A stretch of DNA of 64,000 nt from positions 310,001-374,000 of the forward strand of contig NZ_VULZ01000001.1 of NCBI RefSeq assembly GCF_009696445.1. Direction: 5' to 3'. Below are positions 36,211 through 43,868 of the stretch, piece by piece. Origin of the DNA: Porcincola intestinalis. Lineage in GTDB: Bacteria > Bacillota > Clostridia > Lachnospirales > Lachnospiraceae. The position numbers were made by a program, and so were the translations under genes. Below the pieces are notes generated by a model. That model did not search any database and was not told the DNA's origin. It worked only from the letters and a program-made list of their open reading frames with translations. Position 1 is the stretch's first letter. Every line of letters starts with the position of its first letter.

Positions 36211-36887
36211 GATTTCTGTACCTCTAACACTTTATTAAATTCTTCCGGCATTTCCTGAATCATATTTTCATCCCCTATGATAGGGACAAGGTCTTCCTTC
36301 ATAAACACCGGAATGCCGAGCCTATGTGCCTGGTCCGTCAGAGACCATGCCCATTCCGGCTTCGTATGAATTTTCCTGCTCTGAGCTCCGGTCATGGTGC
36401 CCACAACGATCCAATTGATTCCGGAAAGGTCAACTGTGCCGGGATCGTCGAATAACGGCTCAAAGGTAACATGGTAATGTTTTGCTCTGACATTTTTCCG
36501 AATGGCGTCGATACGCCACAGTTCTGCTTTCCTCGTCACCGTAACGCCAAACCATGCGTTTTCCAGATCGGTATCAAAATCCAGCAAATCAGGTCGCTTG
36601 GTAAGGAACAGGAACTGATGCTGTGGATTTTCACGGATCTTTGCAAATACCTCGTCTCTCCATTCCGGCTTCCATCCAGAGAGATCGCTCATGCCTGTGA
36701 GAAGAAAGTTTTGCGGACGTTTCTTTTCCATCATCCTGAGCTTGCCTGGAAAGAACTCAGGATCAGAGAAGTCATCAATCATATGCCAGCGTTTCACATT
36801 GTTGCGGGCATAGCAATATGTACACCCCACTTTGCAGCCAATGACGATATTCATGTTCTGAATCTGATCTTTGATACAAATACTCAT
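36198..36887 (-). CDS. Radical SAM mobile pair protein B (DUF5131-like)
   Basis: About 229 aa from ATG 36887 (MSICIKDQIQ), which overlaps the MarR stop by 4 bases; an in-frame GTG at 36899 is possible. Cluster motif GCKVGCTYCYARN (three cysteines). Barrel motifs FLLTGMSDLSGW, FLFLTKRPDLLDFD, AWFGVTVTRKAEL and GINWIVVGTMTGAQSR are typical of DUF5131 proteins, which are distant radical SAM enzymes. Encoded between its regulator and protein A, with overlapping frames, so the two enzymes probably act together. Confidence 0.87.
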   Translation of the reverse strand: MSICIKDQIQNMNIVIGCKVGCTYCYARNNVKRWHMIDDFSDPEFFPGKLRMMEKKRPQNFLLTGMSDLSGWKPEWRDEVFAKIRENPQHQFLFLTKRPDLLDFDTDLENAWFGVTVTRKAELWRIDAIRKNVRAKHYHVTFEPLFDDPGTVDLSGINWIVVGTMTGAQSRKIHTKPEWAWSLTDQAHRLGIPVFMKEDLVPIIGDENMIQEMPEEFNKVLEVQKSWKK

Positions 36888-37321
36888 GACTTCTGCCACT
36901 CCTCAAGATTCTTTCTGATGCGGTCGAGGTATTCCTCAAACTGGGTAATTTCTTCCTCTGAAAAACCTTTGTAGTAAATACTGCCCATCTCATCAGATAC
37001 AGAATCGTACACGCCCTTTAAGGCATGTGCTTTCTCAGTCAGAAACAGGAGTGTTTTTCTTTTGTCCGTTTCAGACTGAACACGGCTTATCAGCCCTTGA
37101 TTTTCCATTCTTTCCAGCATCGTAGTAAGAGATGTTATCGCTAATCCGCATTTAGTCGAGAGTGCCCTGATTGAGATACCATCCTCCTGCCACAGCACAT
37201 AAAGAATACGTCCCTGGGCTCCATTAAATTCATCAATATTCTTTTCACTAAGAATCTTCTCGAAAATCCGGTCTCCAAGCTGTTTTATTTTGGTGACAAG
37301 AAATCCTCCATTCATGTCCAT
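36884..37321 (-). CDS. MarR-family regulator of the radical SAM pair
   Basis: 145 aa. Winged helix-turn-helix: GRILYVLWQEDGISIRALST then KCGLAITSLTTMLERMENQG with the DKRKTLLFLTEK wing. Starts at 37321 or 37315 (MNGGFLV). It heads the three-gene operon. A large inverted repeat directly upstream (37324-37372) overlaps the expected promoter and is the obvious operator, suggesting autorepression released by an unknown ligand. Confidence 0.9.
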   Translation of the reverse strand: MDMNGGFLVTKIKQLGDRIFEKILSEKNIDEFNGAQGRILYVLWQEDGISIRALSTKCGLAITSLTTMLERMENQGLISRVQSETDKRKTLLFLTEKAHALKGVYDSVSDEMGSIYYKGFSEEEITQFEEYLDRIRKNLEEWQKS

Positions 37322-37323
37322 AC

Positions 37324-37372
37324 AAAAGCTCCTATATAGCAGTTTATTAAAAACCTACTATATAGGAGCTTT
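37324..37372. promoter_or_regulatory. MarR operator (nested inverted repeat) and promoter
   Basis: AAAAGCTCCTATATAGCAG (37324-37342) is mirrored by CTACTATATAGGAGCTTT (37355-37372), leaving a 12-base centre. Each half also holds the palindrome CTATATAG. A TTGACA -35 on the minus strand (37374-37379) leads into the repeat, so bound repressor would cover the promoter. Adjacent to the MarR start. Confidence 0.8.
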
Positions 37373-37485
37373 ATTGTCAACAATTTATATGTCTTAATAG
37401 GTAAATTCCGATTTCACGGCCAGTTCGACCGCGCTGTTTTCTTCCTCGGCAGACTCTCCTCCGCCTCCCTTTTCACATAGGTCAA

Positions 37486-37541
37486 TTCCGATTTATATCT
37501 TGGAATACGTATCTTGTCTTCTTCCAAGTGGCTTTGAAATC
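37486..37541. repeat. 56-bp repeat, copy 2
   Basis: Same as 34756-34811 with two mismatches. The gap 37373-37688 holds this repeat and a short decayed minus-strand frame (GGGGESAEEENSAVELAV) but no supportable gene. The two copies flank the 118-bp left border and the radical SAM genes. Confidence 0.8.
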
Positions 37542-37688
37542 CTTACCATTTCATCTGTATATTATATCCGAATATCCTGCAGGTCCGCCGGGACAAAAGA
37601 AGAAAATGCCAATTGCCCCGAAAGATTCTCCCTGATTTTTCCGGATCGTCCAATTGATTTCATAGTCTGTAACCTCATGTTCAGGCTC

Positions 37689-38381
37689 TCATTCATTCAA
37701 AAGATTCCTTAAGTTTTCTCCGATATCACCTGTCAGGGCTACTGTCCTGTCTGCCAGCGCATCCGGAACGTTGATTTCTCCCGGCATATTCATCGTAATG
37801 AACTTCCAGGAAGGATATTCCGCTGCCATTCCCATCGTCGGGGCTTTGATCAGCTGGTTCCGGCTCCCAATGCCAAGCTCAAAGAGCAGAGCATTCTGCC
37901 CGGAATACTCCTGAAGGAATGCGTAAAATCTCTGCTGCTGGCCGTACCACTCCTCAGACCCCTCCGTAAGGCCTTCGAAGTTACCTTCCACTTCGAAGAT
38001 TCTGTCCCGGTCAAAACCATTCATCTGAAAATGCGCGTCGCCGTTACTGGTCACGATAAAATATGGTTTATTCCTGACAATTGAAAGCAGGTTTTTCATT
38101 ACCTCACTGCCATGGTAGTCGTCAATTAAATACTGATGAACCGTCTGCATATATTCCTCATGATCGGCCGCCGTCATCGGCGTGAACACACCGCGGATCA
38201 GGCAGTCTGCGCCGTACTTCTGACGGAACTTCCCAAAGTACCTTCTGAACGACCCATCATCCGCAAAAATATGATACCCCTCCGCGATGGAAAGCCCGTT
38301 GCTCACCGTGATCAGAATGGCGTCCGTGTTCTTCAGCCAGTCTTTGGCCTCTTTATAATCGTTTACTTTATATTCTGCCAT
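37689..38381 (-). CDS. Sirtuin-like protein lacking zinc cysteines
   Basis: 230 aa Sir2-fold protein. The NAD-binding loop reads ITVSNGLSIAEGYHIF instead of GAGxS, the strand equivalent to TNxD reads VTSNGDAHF, and the catalytic-histidine position reads VEGNFEGL (Glu). The four zinc cysteines are missing. A RYFGKFRQKYG segment is shared with its neighbour, so the two are paralogues. Such SirTM-like members act in protein ADP-ribosylation rather than deacetylation; here catalysis is doubtful. Second gene of a two-gene unit (16 bases after the zinc-containing sirtuin). Confidence 0.75.
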   Translation of the reverse strand: MAEYKVNDYKEAKDWLKNTDAILITVSNGLSIAEGYHIFADDGSFRRYFGKFRQKYGADCLIRGVFTPMTAADHEEYMQTVHQYLIDDYHGSEVMKNLLSIVRNKPYFIVTSNGDAHFQMNGFDRDRIFEVEGNFEGLTEGSEEWYGQQQRFYAFLQEYSGQNALLFELGIGSRNQLIKAPTMGMAAEYPSWKFITMNMPGEINVPDALADRTVALTGDIGENLRNLLNE

Positions 38382-38397
38382 TTTTCACCTTCTATGA

Positions 38398-39381
38398 TCA
38401 TGCAGCTGTGACTTTCTTCTCCATTTCACTTCTTACATCCTCAAGCACTTTTCCGATATCGCCTTTAATAGCAAGTCCCCGGTCCTCGATTGCCTCCGGC
38501 AGGAACGCATAATCCTTGTTCACAGAAATATACGTCGTCAGCGGCAAACTGTTCACCAGTGTCCAGAACGGCTCCTGGATGAACATCGGTGTGAGTCTTC
38601 CGACGCCGAGTTCCAGGAAAAGAATCTTCTCGTCCTTATGCGCGAGAATGTAATCTGATATCTTCTGATATTCCTCTTCGTATTTCTTACCGGTCAGGAA
38701 ATTTCCATAACCCCGGACCCACGGAAACGCCTCAGCGCCGCAGTGCGGACAGCGCGGGATCAGTTCCTTCGGCACTGCCGTGCCCTCACCCATGGCATCG
38801 ATCATCTCCTGCACCGGTTTCACGGCATCCCATACCTCATCCGTGCAGCACCTGGAGCACTGGAAGAAGCGATGGTCGCCCTGAATCTGGGCGACTTTAG
38901 ACTCCGGATACAGCTTTACGAACTGGGTGTCCTGATTTGTGGTCAGTACAAAGAATTCTTTATCCGCGAGGACCGCATCCAAATCCAGGTACGGCTTCCG
39001 AACCTCCGCATGCTGGGTGGTATGCAGGAATGTTGCCATATATCCCCAGAACTCCTCACGGGAATCCCAGTGGGCAAACGCACCGGCAAAAGCACCTTTG
39101 AATCCGTATTTCTCCGCATACTTTCCGAAATATTTCCGGTAGGAGGCGTTGTCTTCATAATAGAAATCCCCGCCGCCTGCCGCGGAAAGGCCGGATGCTC
39201 CTCCGATGATCACGCAATCCGCGTCCTTCACTTTCTGAACAAAATACTGAATCTGCTCTTCATAAGGGAGCGGCTCTTTCTTTGTCAGCGGAACCACAGT
39301 CCTGCCGGATGCATATACGTTGTAATATCTGGAATAATTGCTCATCTGTACTTCATTTACAATCTGCTCATAAAAGGTCAT
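38398..39381 (-). CDS. SirTM-like sirtuin (NAD-dependent, zinc-ribbon)
   Basis: About 327 aa from ATG 39381 (MTFYEQIVNE), ten bases after GGGAGAGG. NAD loop IIGGASGLSAAGGGDF, VLTTNQDTQFVKL, QIQGDHRFF in place of the catalytic His-Gly, zinc ribbon CSRC...CPHC and the C-terminal ELGVGRLTPMFI strand. These match class M sirtuins (SirTM), known as protein ADP-ribosyltransferases linked with macrodomains and lipoate in stress response. No macrodomain, GcvH-L or lipoate ligase gene is near. Forms an operon with the second sirtuin and is divergent from a TetR regulator. Confidence 0.82.
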   Translation of the reverse strand: MTFYEQIVNEVQMSNYSRYYNVYASGRTVVPLTKKEPLPYEEQIQYFVQKVKDADCVIIGGASGLSAAGGGDFYYEDNASYRKYFGKYAEKYGFKGAFAGAFAHWDSREEFWGYMATFLHTTQHAEVRKPYLDLDAVLADKEFFVLTTNQDTQFVKLYPESKVAQIQGDHRFFQCSRCCTDEVWDAVKPVQEMIDAMGEGTAVPKELIPRCPHCGAEAFPWVRGYGNFLTGKKYEEEYQKISDYILAHKDEKILFLELGVGRLTPMFIQEPFWTLVNSLPLTTYISVNKDYAFLPEAIEDRGLAIKGDIGKVLEDVRSEMEKKVTAA

Positions 39382-39507
39382 GATTTTCATTCCTCTCCCA
39401 TTTTTGATTCTGCGATACAAGGTTCGCAACAGTTTATTGACGCCCTGTCTATAAACTAATATGCTTAAATTTGGAAAAATGAGAAGAACACATTCTCTCA
39501 AAAGAAT

Positions 39508-39543
39508 AACTCCCGTACAGAATCGCAAAACTGTACAGGAGTT
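39508..39543. promoter_or_regulatory. Probable TetR operator between sirtuins and regulator
   Basis: Inverted repeat AACTCCCGTACAG (39508-39520) and CTGTACAGGAGTT (39531-39543) with a 10-base centre, one mismatch in 13 positions. It sits in the 206-bp divergent intergenic region, 45-54 bases before the regulator start candidates. Suits autorepression and joint control of the sirtuin unit. Confidence 0.75.
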
Positions 39544-39587
39544 TCTCGTGATCGGGAATATTCGATTGTAGATATCAGAGAAAGACG

Positions 39588-40193
39588 GTGAATAAAATGA
39601 AGTCACCAAATCAGAAAAAGACTGACCGAAGAACGTTATACACACAGATGGTCATCAAAGACGTGCTTCTGGAACTGAATAAAGAGACCGCCTATGACAA
39701 GATCAATGTCACCATGGTCTGCAGGCAGGCTGAGATTGCCCGTTCTACCTTTTACCTGCATTTTGACAGCCTGGATGAAGTACTGGACAGTGTCATCGAT
39801 GACGCCCTCCTCTTTTCAGAGAGCGGCTCCGGAACGGTTGTTGATGTACTCGATATTATCCGCAGCGGCAGGTCAGATGTGCTCAGTAAGAATGAAACCG
39901 TCCTGCCCGCCTGCCAGCGGATCGCTGATTCTGATAAATATCATCACTTGTTTATGGACGTATCTGTCAGCGACCATATCATCCAGAGGATTGCCGCTCA
40001 TGAGCATGATAAAGTTGTCCCGGATCTTATGGCGCATACCGGCCTCGCCGCAGATGAAGCCGAGATGCTTTTTAAGTTCATCCTTAACGGATCTTTCGCT
40101 GTAAACAGGAGCCTTAGCTTGGAGAAAAATGAACGATGGTACCGGTACCAGCAGATCCTTGGCAGATTTATTAATGCCGGGATAGAGAGATAA
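39588..40193 (+). CDS. TetR/AcrR-family regulator
   Basis: About 200 aa. N-terminal helix-turn-helix: ELNKETAYDKINVTMVCRQA then EIARSTFYLHFDSLDEVLD, the typical STFYxHF recognition helix. The C-terminal ligand domain (about 75-200) is helical, with LFKFILNGSFAVNRSLS. Starts GTG 39588 or ATG 39597 (MKSPNQKKT) cannot be separated. It is the only plus-strand gene of the island and is divergent from the sirtuin pair, which it probably represses through the palindrome at 39508-39543. Confidence 0.9.
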   Translation: MNKMKSPNQKKTDRRTLYTQMVIKDVLLELNKETAYDKINVTMVCRQAEIARSTFYLHFDSLDEVLDSVIDDALLFSESGSGTVVDVLDIIRSGRSDVLSKNETVLPACQRIADSDKYHHLFMDVSVSDHIIQRIAAHEHDKVVPDLMAHTGLAADEAEMLFKFILNGSFAVNRSLSLEKNERWYRYQQILGRFINAGIER

Positions 40194-40290
40194 TCACATC
40201 GCCACTTCTGTCACCATCCCGGTCTTCATGGTGAACCGCATCATCTCCGGGAAGACCTCAATCTTTTCGATGAAGTCCCGGACAAAAAAC

Positions 40291-40408
40291 GCGGCACCCG
40301 CCTCTCTTCTCAGAAAGACGGATGCCGCAGAAATGGCTTAAACACGGGCTTTTTCGGCCCTCTTTCAATTTGTTCTTGTTAGCAGAGCCACTGTCTCCAC
40401 GTGCCCCG
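40291..40408. repeat. 118-bp direct repeat, right border of cargo island, with tail c (prophage left end)
   Basis: Near-identical to 35035-35152. On the minus strand it carries tail GHVETVALLTRTN-stop (40365-40408). Homology stops at CGTGCCCCG (40408), after which prophage sequence begins. The gap 40194-40561 also holds a decayed minus-strand frame (FVRDFIEKIEVFPEMMRF, 40200-40290) and one integrase arm-type repeat, but no gene. Confidence 0.85.
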
Positions 40409-40527
40409 TTCACTGATACCAACTGAATTTTGCTCTTTGTCAGTCCTGAAAAGGCTTTATTTATGCGGTTTTTCAACGTTGTTCAATGATTCAGTCTCTG
40501 GTACGCTTGCGCCTATATGTCTCAGTT

Positions 40528-40546
40528 GGTGGCAAAACGGTGGCAA
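40528..40546 (+). repeat. Integrase arm-type site, left
   Basis: GGTGGCAAAACGGTGGCAA: two GGTGGCAA units 11 bases apart. The same 19-mer with one change lies at 63855-63873 near the other prophage end, downstream of the integrase. Such paired short direct repeats are usual arm-binding sites of tyrosine integrases. Confidence 0.7.
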
Positions 40547-40561
40547 TACCACCTACAAATA

Positions 40562-41833
40562 TTATTTCCAGATCATGCCAGAAATCCCAAGATCCTGCAG
40601 CCGCTTCAGCATCGCGTCGGCGTTTGCTTTGCTGGCGTATGCCCCCGCCTGGACCAGCCAATACCCGCTTTTCTGGTACGAATAGCTGTCGATCCCGTAT
40701 GACTTCAGTTTCAGTACCAACTGATCTGCGTATTTCCTGTCAGTGTACGTTGCCGCCTGGACATGATATACCTTCTGCTGCGCTTCTGCAGCATACCTTG
40801 GCCTCGCGTATCCACGAATATAGCCCCACCCGACAGGGATCACCCGCCGTCCGACAGCATCCTTGTAATTCCCCTCGATCGTTGTGATCATATTGCCAGA
40901 AACAGATTCTACGATTCCGATGTGATCAGCGTATCCGTCATTTGGCTGAGTCTTCTGATCCCAATTATAGACAATGATATCCCCCATTTTCGGAGTGATC
41001 GTCCCATCCTCAATCCAGATCCCCGATTTCTTGAAGATCTTGATGTGCTCTTCTACACCGCATTCAGTCCCGCCGATCAGCGTAACGGCACCAGCTTTGA
41101 TAAACGCCGCGGACAGGCAGGTATCACACCAGGAGTCCGAGTATTTTACTGCATATCCTCGCGCCAGCGGCTTGTGCGAATTATATAGGTCAACAATCTT
41201 TTTATGCTTCCCATTCGCTTCAGAGTATCCGATCCACGATCTGTAAATATCAAGGATCTTGCCGGCAGTTACAGTAGACACTGGATCATCTCCCTTCGAT
41301 GATGCAAACTGGTTAAAATACTGATACCCGTAATTCGCCCGCTCCTGCTTCATGGATTGTGCATTTGCCGGTTGTTCGAAGTGAGTCAGCACAGCATCAG
41401 AAGCTGTCTGAACGCTATTTGTGGATATCAATACAGAATAAACTGGCTTATAGCTGGTATTCAGCTCCCTTATCAGGTATTCAAGTTGGGTGTCAAGATC
41501 TCCGATTGAGACGCCCTTTGATTGAGCGAGATCGTACAGCCCAGCTTTCCGGTTAGGCGACGTCCATTGAGCTATCCCGTATCCGTACTGTTTCCCCGGG
41601 ATTGGATGGAGAAATTCAGATTTTGTGATTGCACCGGAATCAACCGCCGCCGTATAGGATTGATCTGAGTACGTCCTGCCGTGCTCCCTCAGTCGCTTCA
41701 GGCATAGGATTTCGACGCGGTTCGGGATAATGCCGGACTCAGCCTTGAGGTTTCCCATTAAGCCTGCTGCCCCTTCTGCGGTAAGCCCGCTCTTTAAAAG
41801 ATAGTCCCAAACTTGCTCTGTCGTACTGGTCAT
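40562..41833 (-). CDS. Phage endolysin: tail-type lysozyme, CHAP and SPOR domains
   Basis: 423 aa. The N-terminus (1-150, QVWDYLLKSGLTAEGAAGLM...GYGIAQWTSPNRKAGLYDLA) is a phage-tail-lysozyme-like muramidase. The middle (about 195-345) is a CHAP amidase/endopeptidase with the cysteine in YSDSWCDTCLSAAF and histidine in YADHIGIVE. The C-terminus (about 355-423) holds two SPOR-type repeats (VQAATYTDRKYADQLVLKLK; VQAGAYASKANADAMLKRLQ) that bind denuded glycan. Two cut types plus a wall-binding module make it a typical late lysis enzyme. First lysis gene from the left, next to the holin. Confidence 0.92.
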   Translation of the reverse strand: MTSTTEQVWDYLLKSGLTAEGAAGLMGNLKAESGIIPNRVEILCLKRLREHGRTYSDQSYTAAVDSGAITKSEFLHPIPGKQYGYGIAQWTSPNRKAGLYDLAQSKGVSIGDLDTQLEYLIRELNTSYKPVYSVLISTNSVQTASDAVLTHFEQPANAQSMKQERANYGYQYFNQFASSKGDDPVSTVTAGKILDIYRSWIGYSEANGKHKKIVDLYNSHKPLARGYAVKYSDSWCDTCLSAAFIKAGAVTLIGGTECGVEEHIKIFKKSGIWIEDGTITPKMGDIIVYNWDQKTQPNDGYADHIGIVESVSGNMITTIEGNYKDAVGRRVIPVGWGYIRGYARPRYAAEAQQKVYHVQAATYTDRKYADQLVLKLKSYGIDSYSYQKSGYWLVQAGAYASKANADAMLKRLQDLGISGMIWK

Positions 41834-41849
41834 CTTTCCCTCCCTCTAC

Positions 41850-42056
41850 TCAGCTTGCCTTTGTTTCGGGTGTTCCGACTGCGACGGACTTAAGTAGTGA
41901 TAAGACCCCCGCTAGACCCGCCGTGCTGGCGACCACGCGCCAATCTACCCCTCCGATCGTTGCCGTGCTGCCGATCGTGGCAATAGCAGCTGCAGCTGCT
42001 GCCTGGATCGCGGTCCATACCGCCCTGATAACATAGGACTTCACTTTTTCGCTCAT
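41850..42056 (-). CDS. Phage holin
   Basis: 68 aa with two hydrophobic stretches (TAIQAAAAAAIATIGSTATI and VVASTAGLAGVLSLLKSVAV), short charged N-terminus and polar tail, as in r1t-like holins. Lies immediately before the endolysin gene on the same strand. It would form the membrane lesion that releases or activates the endolysin. Confidence 0.85.
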   Translation of the reverse strand: MSEKVKSYVIRAVWTAIQAAAAAAIATIGSTATIGGVDWRVVASTAGLAGVLSLLKSVAVGTPETKAS

Positions 42057-42059
42057 TTT

Positions 42060-42134
42060 TCAATCCTCCATATTGTGAATTAGGTACAAAAATACAGCGA
42101 TGGTAACCACCGCTGCTGCCATTCGTAATATCAT
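42060..42134 (-). CDS. 24-aa membrane peptide beside the holin
   Basis: Tiny frame MILRMAAAVVTIAVFLYLIH then NMED-stop, behind an excellent AGAGGGGGATTAA ribosome site. One membrane helix with a positive N-terminus and acidic end. It overlaps the previous gene's stop by 4 bases and ends 4 bases before the holin start, so it looks translated. It could be an antiholin or holin partner; function inferred from position only. Confidence 0.55.
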   Translation of the reverse strand: MILRMAAAVVTIAVFLYLIHNMED

Positions 42135-42466
42135 TTAATCCCCCTCTTCAGCAGATATGTCTGCATCAGATCCCTTTTAGCCTTCAATTCTGTCGTGTTA
42201 TCGCCGTTAATCAATGCATCCATCATGGCCAGGATACACTGCTGTGTGATGATCGTTCCATCGTCAATCATTGCAAAATGACGGTCGCCGTCTTCCAGGC
42301 GCTCCGCGATTTTATCTACGCGGATCTCCAGTGCCCGGATCCTGTCATTCTGTGACTTTTCCGGTGCCTTCGCCACCTTCACTGCAGTCTTGGCCAGTGT
42401 CCAAACTGATCCGATCAGTACAATCAGCTGCAGCACATCCATTATTCTGTCAAACAAATGTCCCAT
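42131..42466 (-). CDS. Phage lysis-module membrane protein with coiled coil
   Basis: 111 aa from ATG 42466 (MGHLFDRIMDV), with GGAGG nine bases upstream. One N-terminal membrane segment (VLQLIVLIGSVWTLAKTAVK), then a coiled-coil helix (NDRIRALEIRVDKIAERLED), similar in plan to XhlA/haemolysin-like phage proteins. Placed between the tail-associated genes and the holin. A role in lysis or lysozyme anchoring is likely but unproven. Confidence 0.65.
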   Translation of the reverse strand: MGHLFDRIMDVLQLIVLIGSVWTLAKTAVKVAKAPEKSQNDRIRALEIRVDKIAERLEDGDRHFAMIDDGTIITQQCILAMMDALINGDNTTELKAKRDLMQTYLLKRGIK

Positions 42467-42480
42467 GGATTTACCTCCGA

Positions 42481-43179
42481 TCAAGCTGTTATCTCTGTCC
42501 AGCCCTGCGGATAATCGGCAGGCGACCAGGCATTGTTTTCGATGGTTGACTCATATGTTTTTCCATTAAAGGTCACACGGTCGCCCTTTTTATACGTATT
42601 TGATGCATTGGGCTGCTGCCATTCTCCGATCGGTGTCCCTGACTGCCCTGGCAAAATTTCTGAAAACAGGCTATGCGCCTGATCCGGAGTCCACGTCGCC
42701 TGCGATGTGTGATCGCTGGCGACTTTCCACAGCTTTCCCCCATACTGGACCCTCTCACCCGTCTTATACACATGGCCATCTGCTGACCATGGAGCAAAAT
42801 ATTCTGCATATGATGCCGCATCCGTGTCGCTCAAACTATCACGCCCTTTTCTTGCAAGATTGATGATCGACTGGAGATCTTCTGGCACATCTTCCTCAGA
42901 TCCTGCCACTCCCTTCGTGATATCACTGATCGCCTGCTGCTTTTCTGTATCATGCAACGTAGCTGTCAGCAGCACCCCGTCCGCCGTTGTTACGGCAGAG
43001 ATAGCTCCAACCACCTTCCCAGTTAGTGATCTATCCCCTAGCGATTTCATTCCTCCACGGATTTTATCCACAATAGCATCGCAATCCGAAAAATGCTGTA
43101 CAGCGAACACCAGATCTCTATCACTCGATGTGATTGCAGCTTCGATTGTAGAATTGTCATCAAATTTTAATGTGGCCAT
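42481..43179 (-). CDS. Phage protein with two chitin-binding-like modules
   Basis: 232 aa. The N-terminal 120 residues resemble a small phage baseplate or fibre accessory domain (LKFDDNSTIEAAITSSDRDL). Two C-terminal CBM5/12-like modules follow: HVYKTGERVQYGGKLWKVAS and NTYKKGDRVTFNGKTYESTI, each with the conserved Y-G-W aromatic set. Likely binds wall or capsule glycan at the tail tip. It begins after a terminator (43199-43218) that separates it from the fibre cassettes. AGGAGGCTACT precedes the start. Confidence 0.75.
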   Translation of the reverse strand: MATLKFDDNSTIEAAITSSDRDLVFAVQHFSDCDAIVDKIRGGMKSLGDRSLTGKVVGAISAVTTADGVLLTATLHDTEKQQAISDITKGVAGSEEDVPEDLQSIINLARKGRDSLSDTDAASYAEYFAPWSADGHVYKTGERVQYGGKLWKVASDHTSQATWTPDQAHSLFSEILPGQSGTPIGEWQQPNASNTYKKGDRVTFNGKTYESTIENNAWSPADYPQGWTEITA

Positions 43180-43198
43180 AGTAGCCTCCTTTCATGAA

Positions 43199-43218
43199 AA
43201 AAGCCGCTTTCGCGGCGT
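43199..43218 (-). terminator. Terminator downstream of fibre cassettes
   Basis: Minus strand GCCGC-GAAA-GCGGC followed by TTTTTT. It would end transcripts that pass through the fibre gene and its cassettes, just before the next gene. Confidence 0.85.
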
Positions 43219-43226
43219 CTCTTAAG

Positions 43227-43516
43227 TAAACGGCAGTTTAAATAACAAGGTTGATATCTCAAACGAGATATTTAAAAACAACGGGTACGTATCTGACGCT
43301 GACCAATGCAGCCGAACCGGGATATATTGGACCAGCGATAATAGCGCTCATGTAAACGGGTACGGCGTTTTGTTGGTGTTCGAATCAGCCCCAGGTGCTG
43401 GATTTTCCGCCAACAACTGGATCACGCAGATGTTTTTGTACAATTATGAGAACAACATAAAAATGCGTAAAAAGATTGGCACGGATAATTGGACGGCGTG
43501 GCAAACAATAGGATAA
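43227..43516 (+). other. Silent alternative tail-fibre C-terminus, cassette 3
   Basis: Plus-strand open frame without start codon or ribosome site. It begins at the shared site TAAACGGCAGTTTA (43227-43240), reading N-G-S-L like the active fibre gene at residue 213. It encodes 95 residues: NKVDISNEIFKNNGYVSDAD, GIYWTSDNSAHVNGYG, NNWITQMFLYNYENNIKMRK and DNWTAWQTIG-stop. This is the common knob-type C-terminus of Firmicutes tail fibres. All neighbouring genes run on the minus strand, so it can only be expressed after recombination places it behind the fibre shaft. Confidence 0.8.
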
Positions 43517-43524
43517 TTATAAAA

Positions 43525-43868
43525 GCAACGGCAGTTTATCCAACATATCTGGCACGGCTACGCCAGTAGGGATTTTTAAAAATCAATCGATATCTTACAT
43601 GCGGGGCGGTAGGATTGTTGTAGTAACTGGCTGGGTGAATACCGGAAGCGTGCAGGACCCTACCACTGGATACCCGGAGGGTAATCACTATACGATTGCA
43701 TCCATCCCATATACTCCGCTCGGCGGAGCAGCACCATTAGCAGCATATTGTATGAATGGCGCCGCAGATGCACAAGTATGGGTCGAAAATGGAAACATCG
43801 TGTTTAAATCGACTCGGGATCCGTTTTCTAATGCAATTTATGTATCCGGGGCGTTTATTATGGCGTGA
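43525..43868 (+). other. Silent alternative tail-fibre C-terminus, cassette 2
   Basis: Plus-strand frame starting at shared site AACGGCAGTTTATC (43527-43540), again N-G-S-L. It encodes 113 residues: SNISGTATPVGIFKNQSIS, GGRIVVVTGWVNTGS, GNHYTIASIPYTPLGGAAPL and IYVSGAFIMA-stop, a tail-fibre tip unrelated to the other two. Its stop codon directly abuts the stop of the active fibre gene (0 bases between), giving a tail-to-tail arrangement in which inversion between 43527 and 44185 would swap tips. No start or ribosome site of its own. Confidence 0.8.

Noticed and set aside
40258-40476. Minus-strand 72-codon frame across the prophage left border
   Set aside because: It reads through the border repeat in a different frame from the conserved tail and has no homology-like features.
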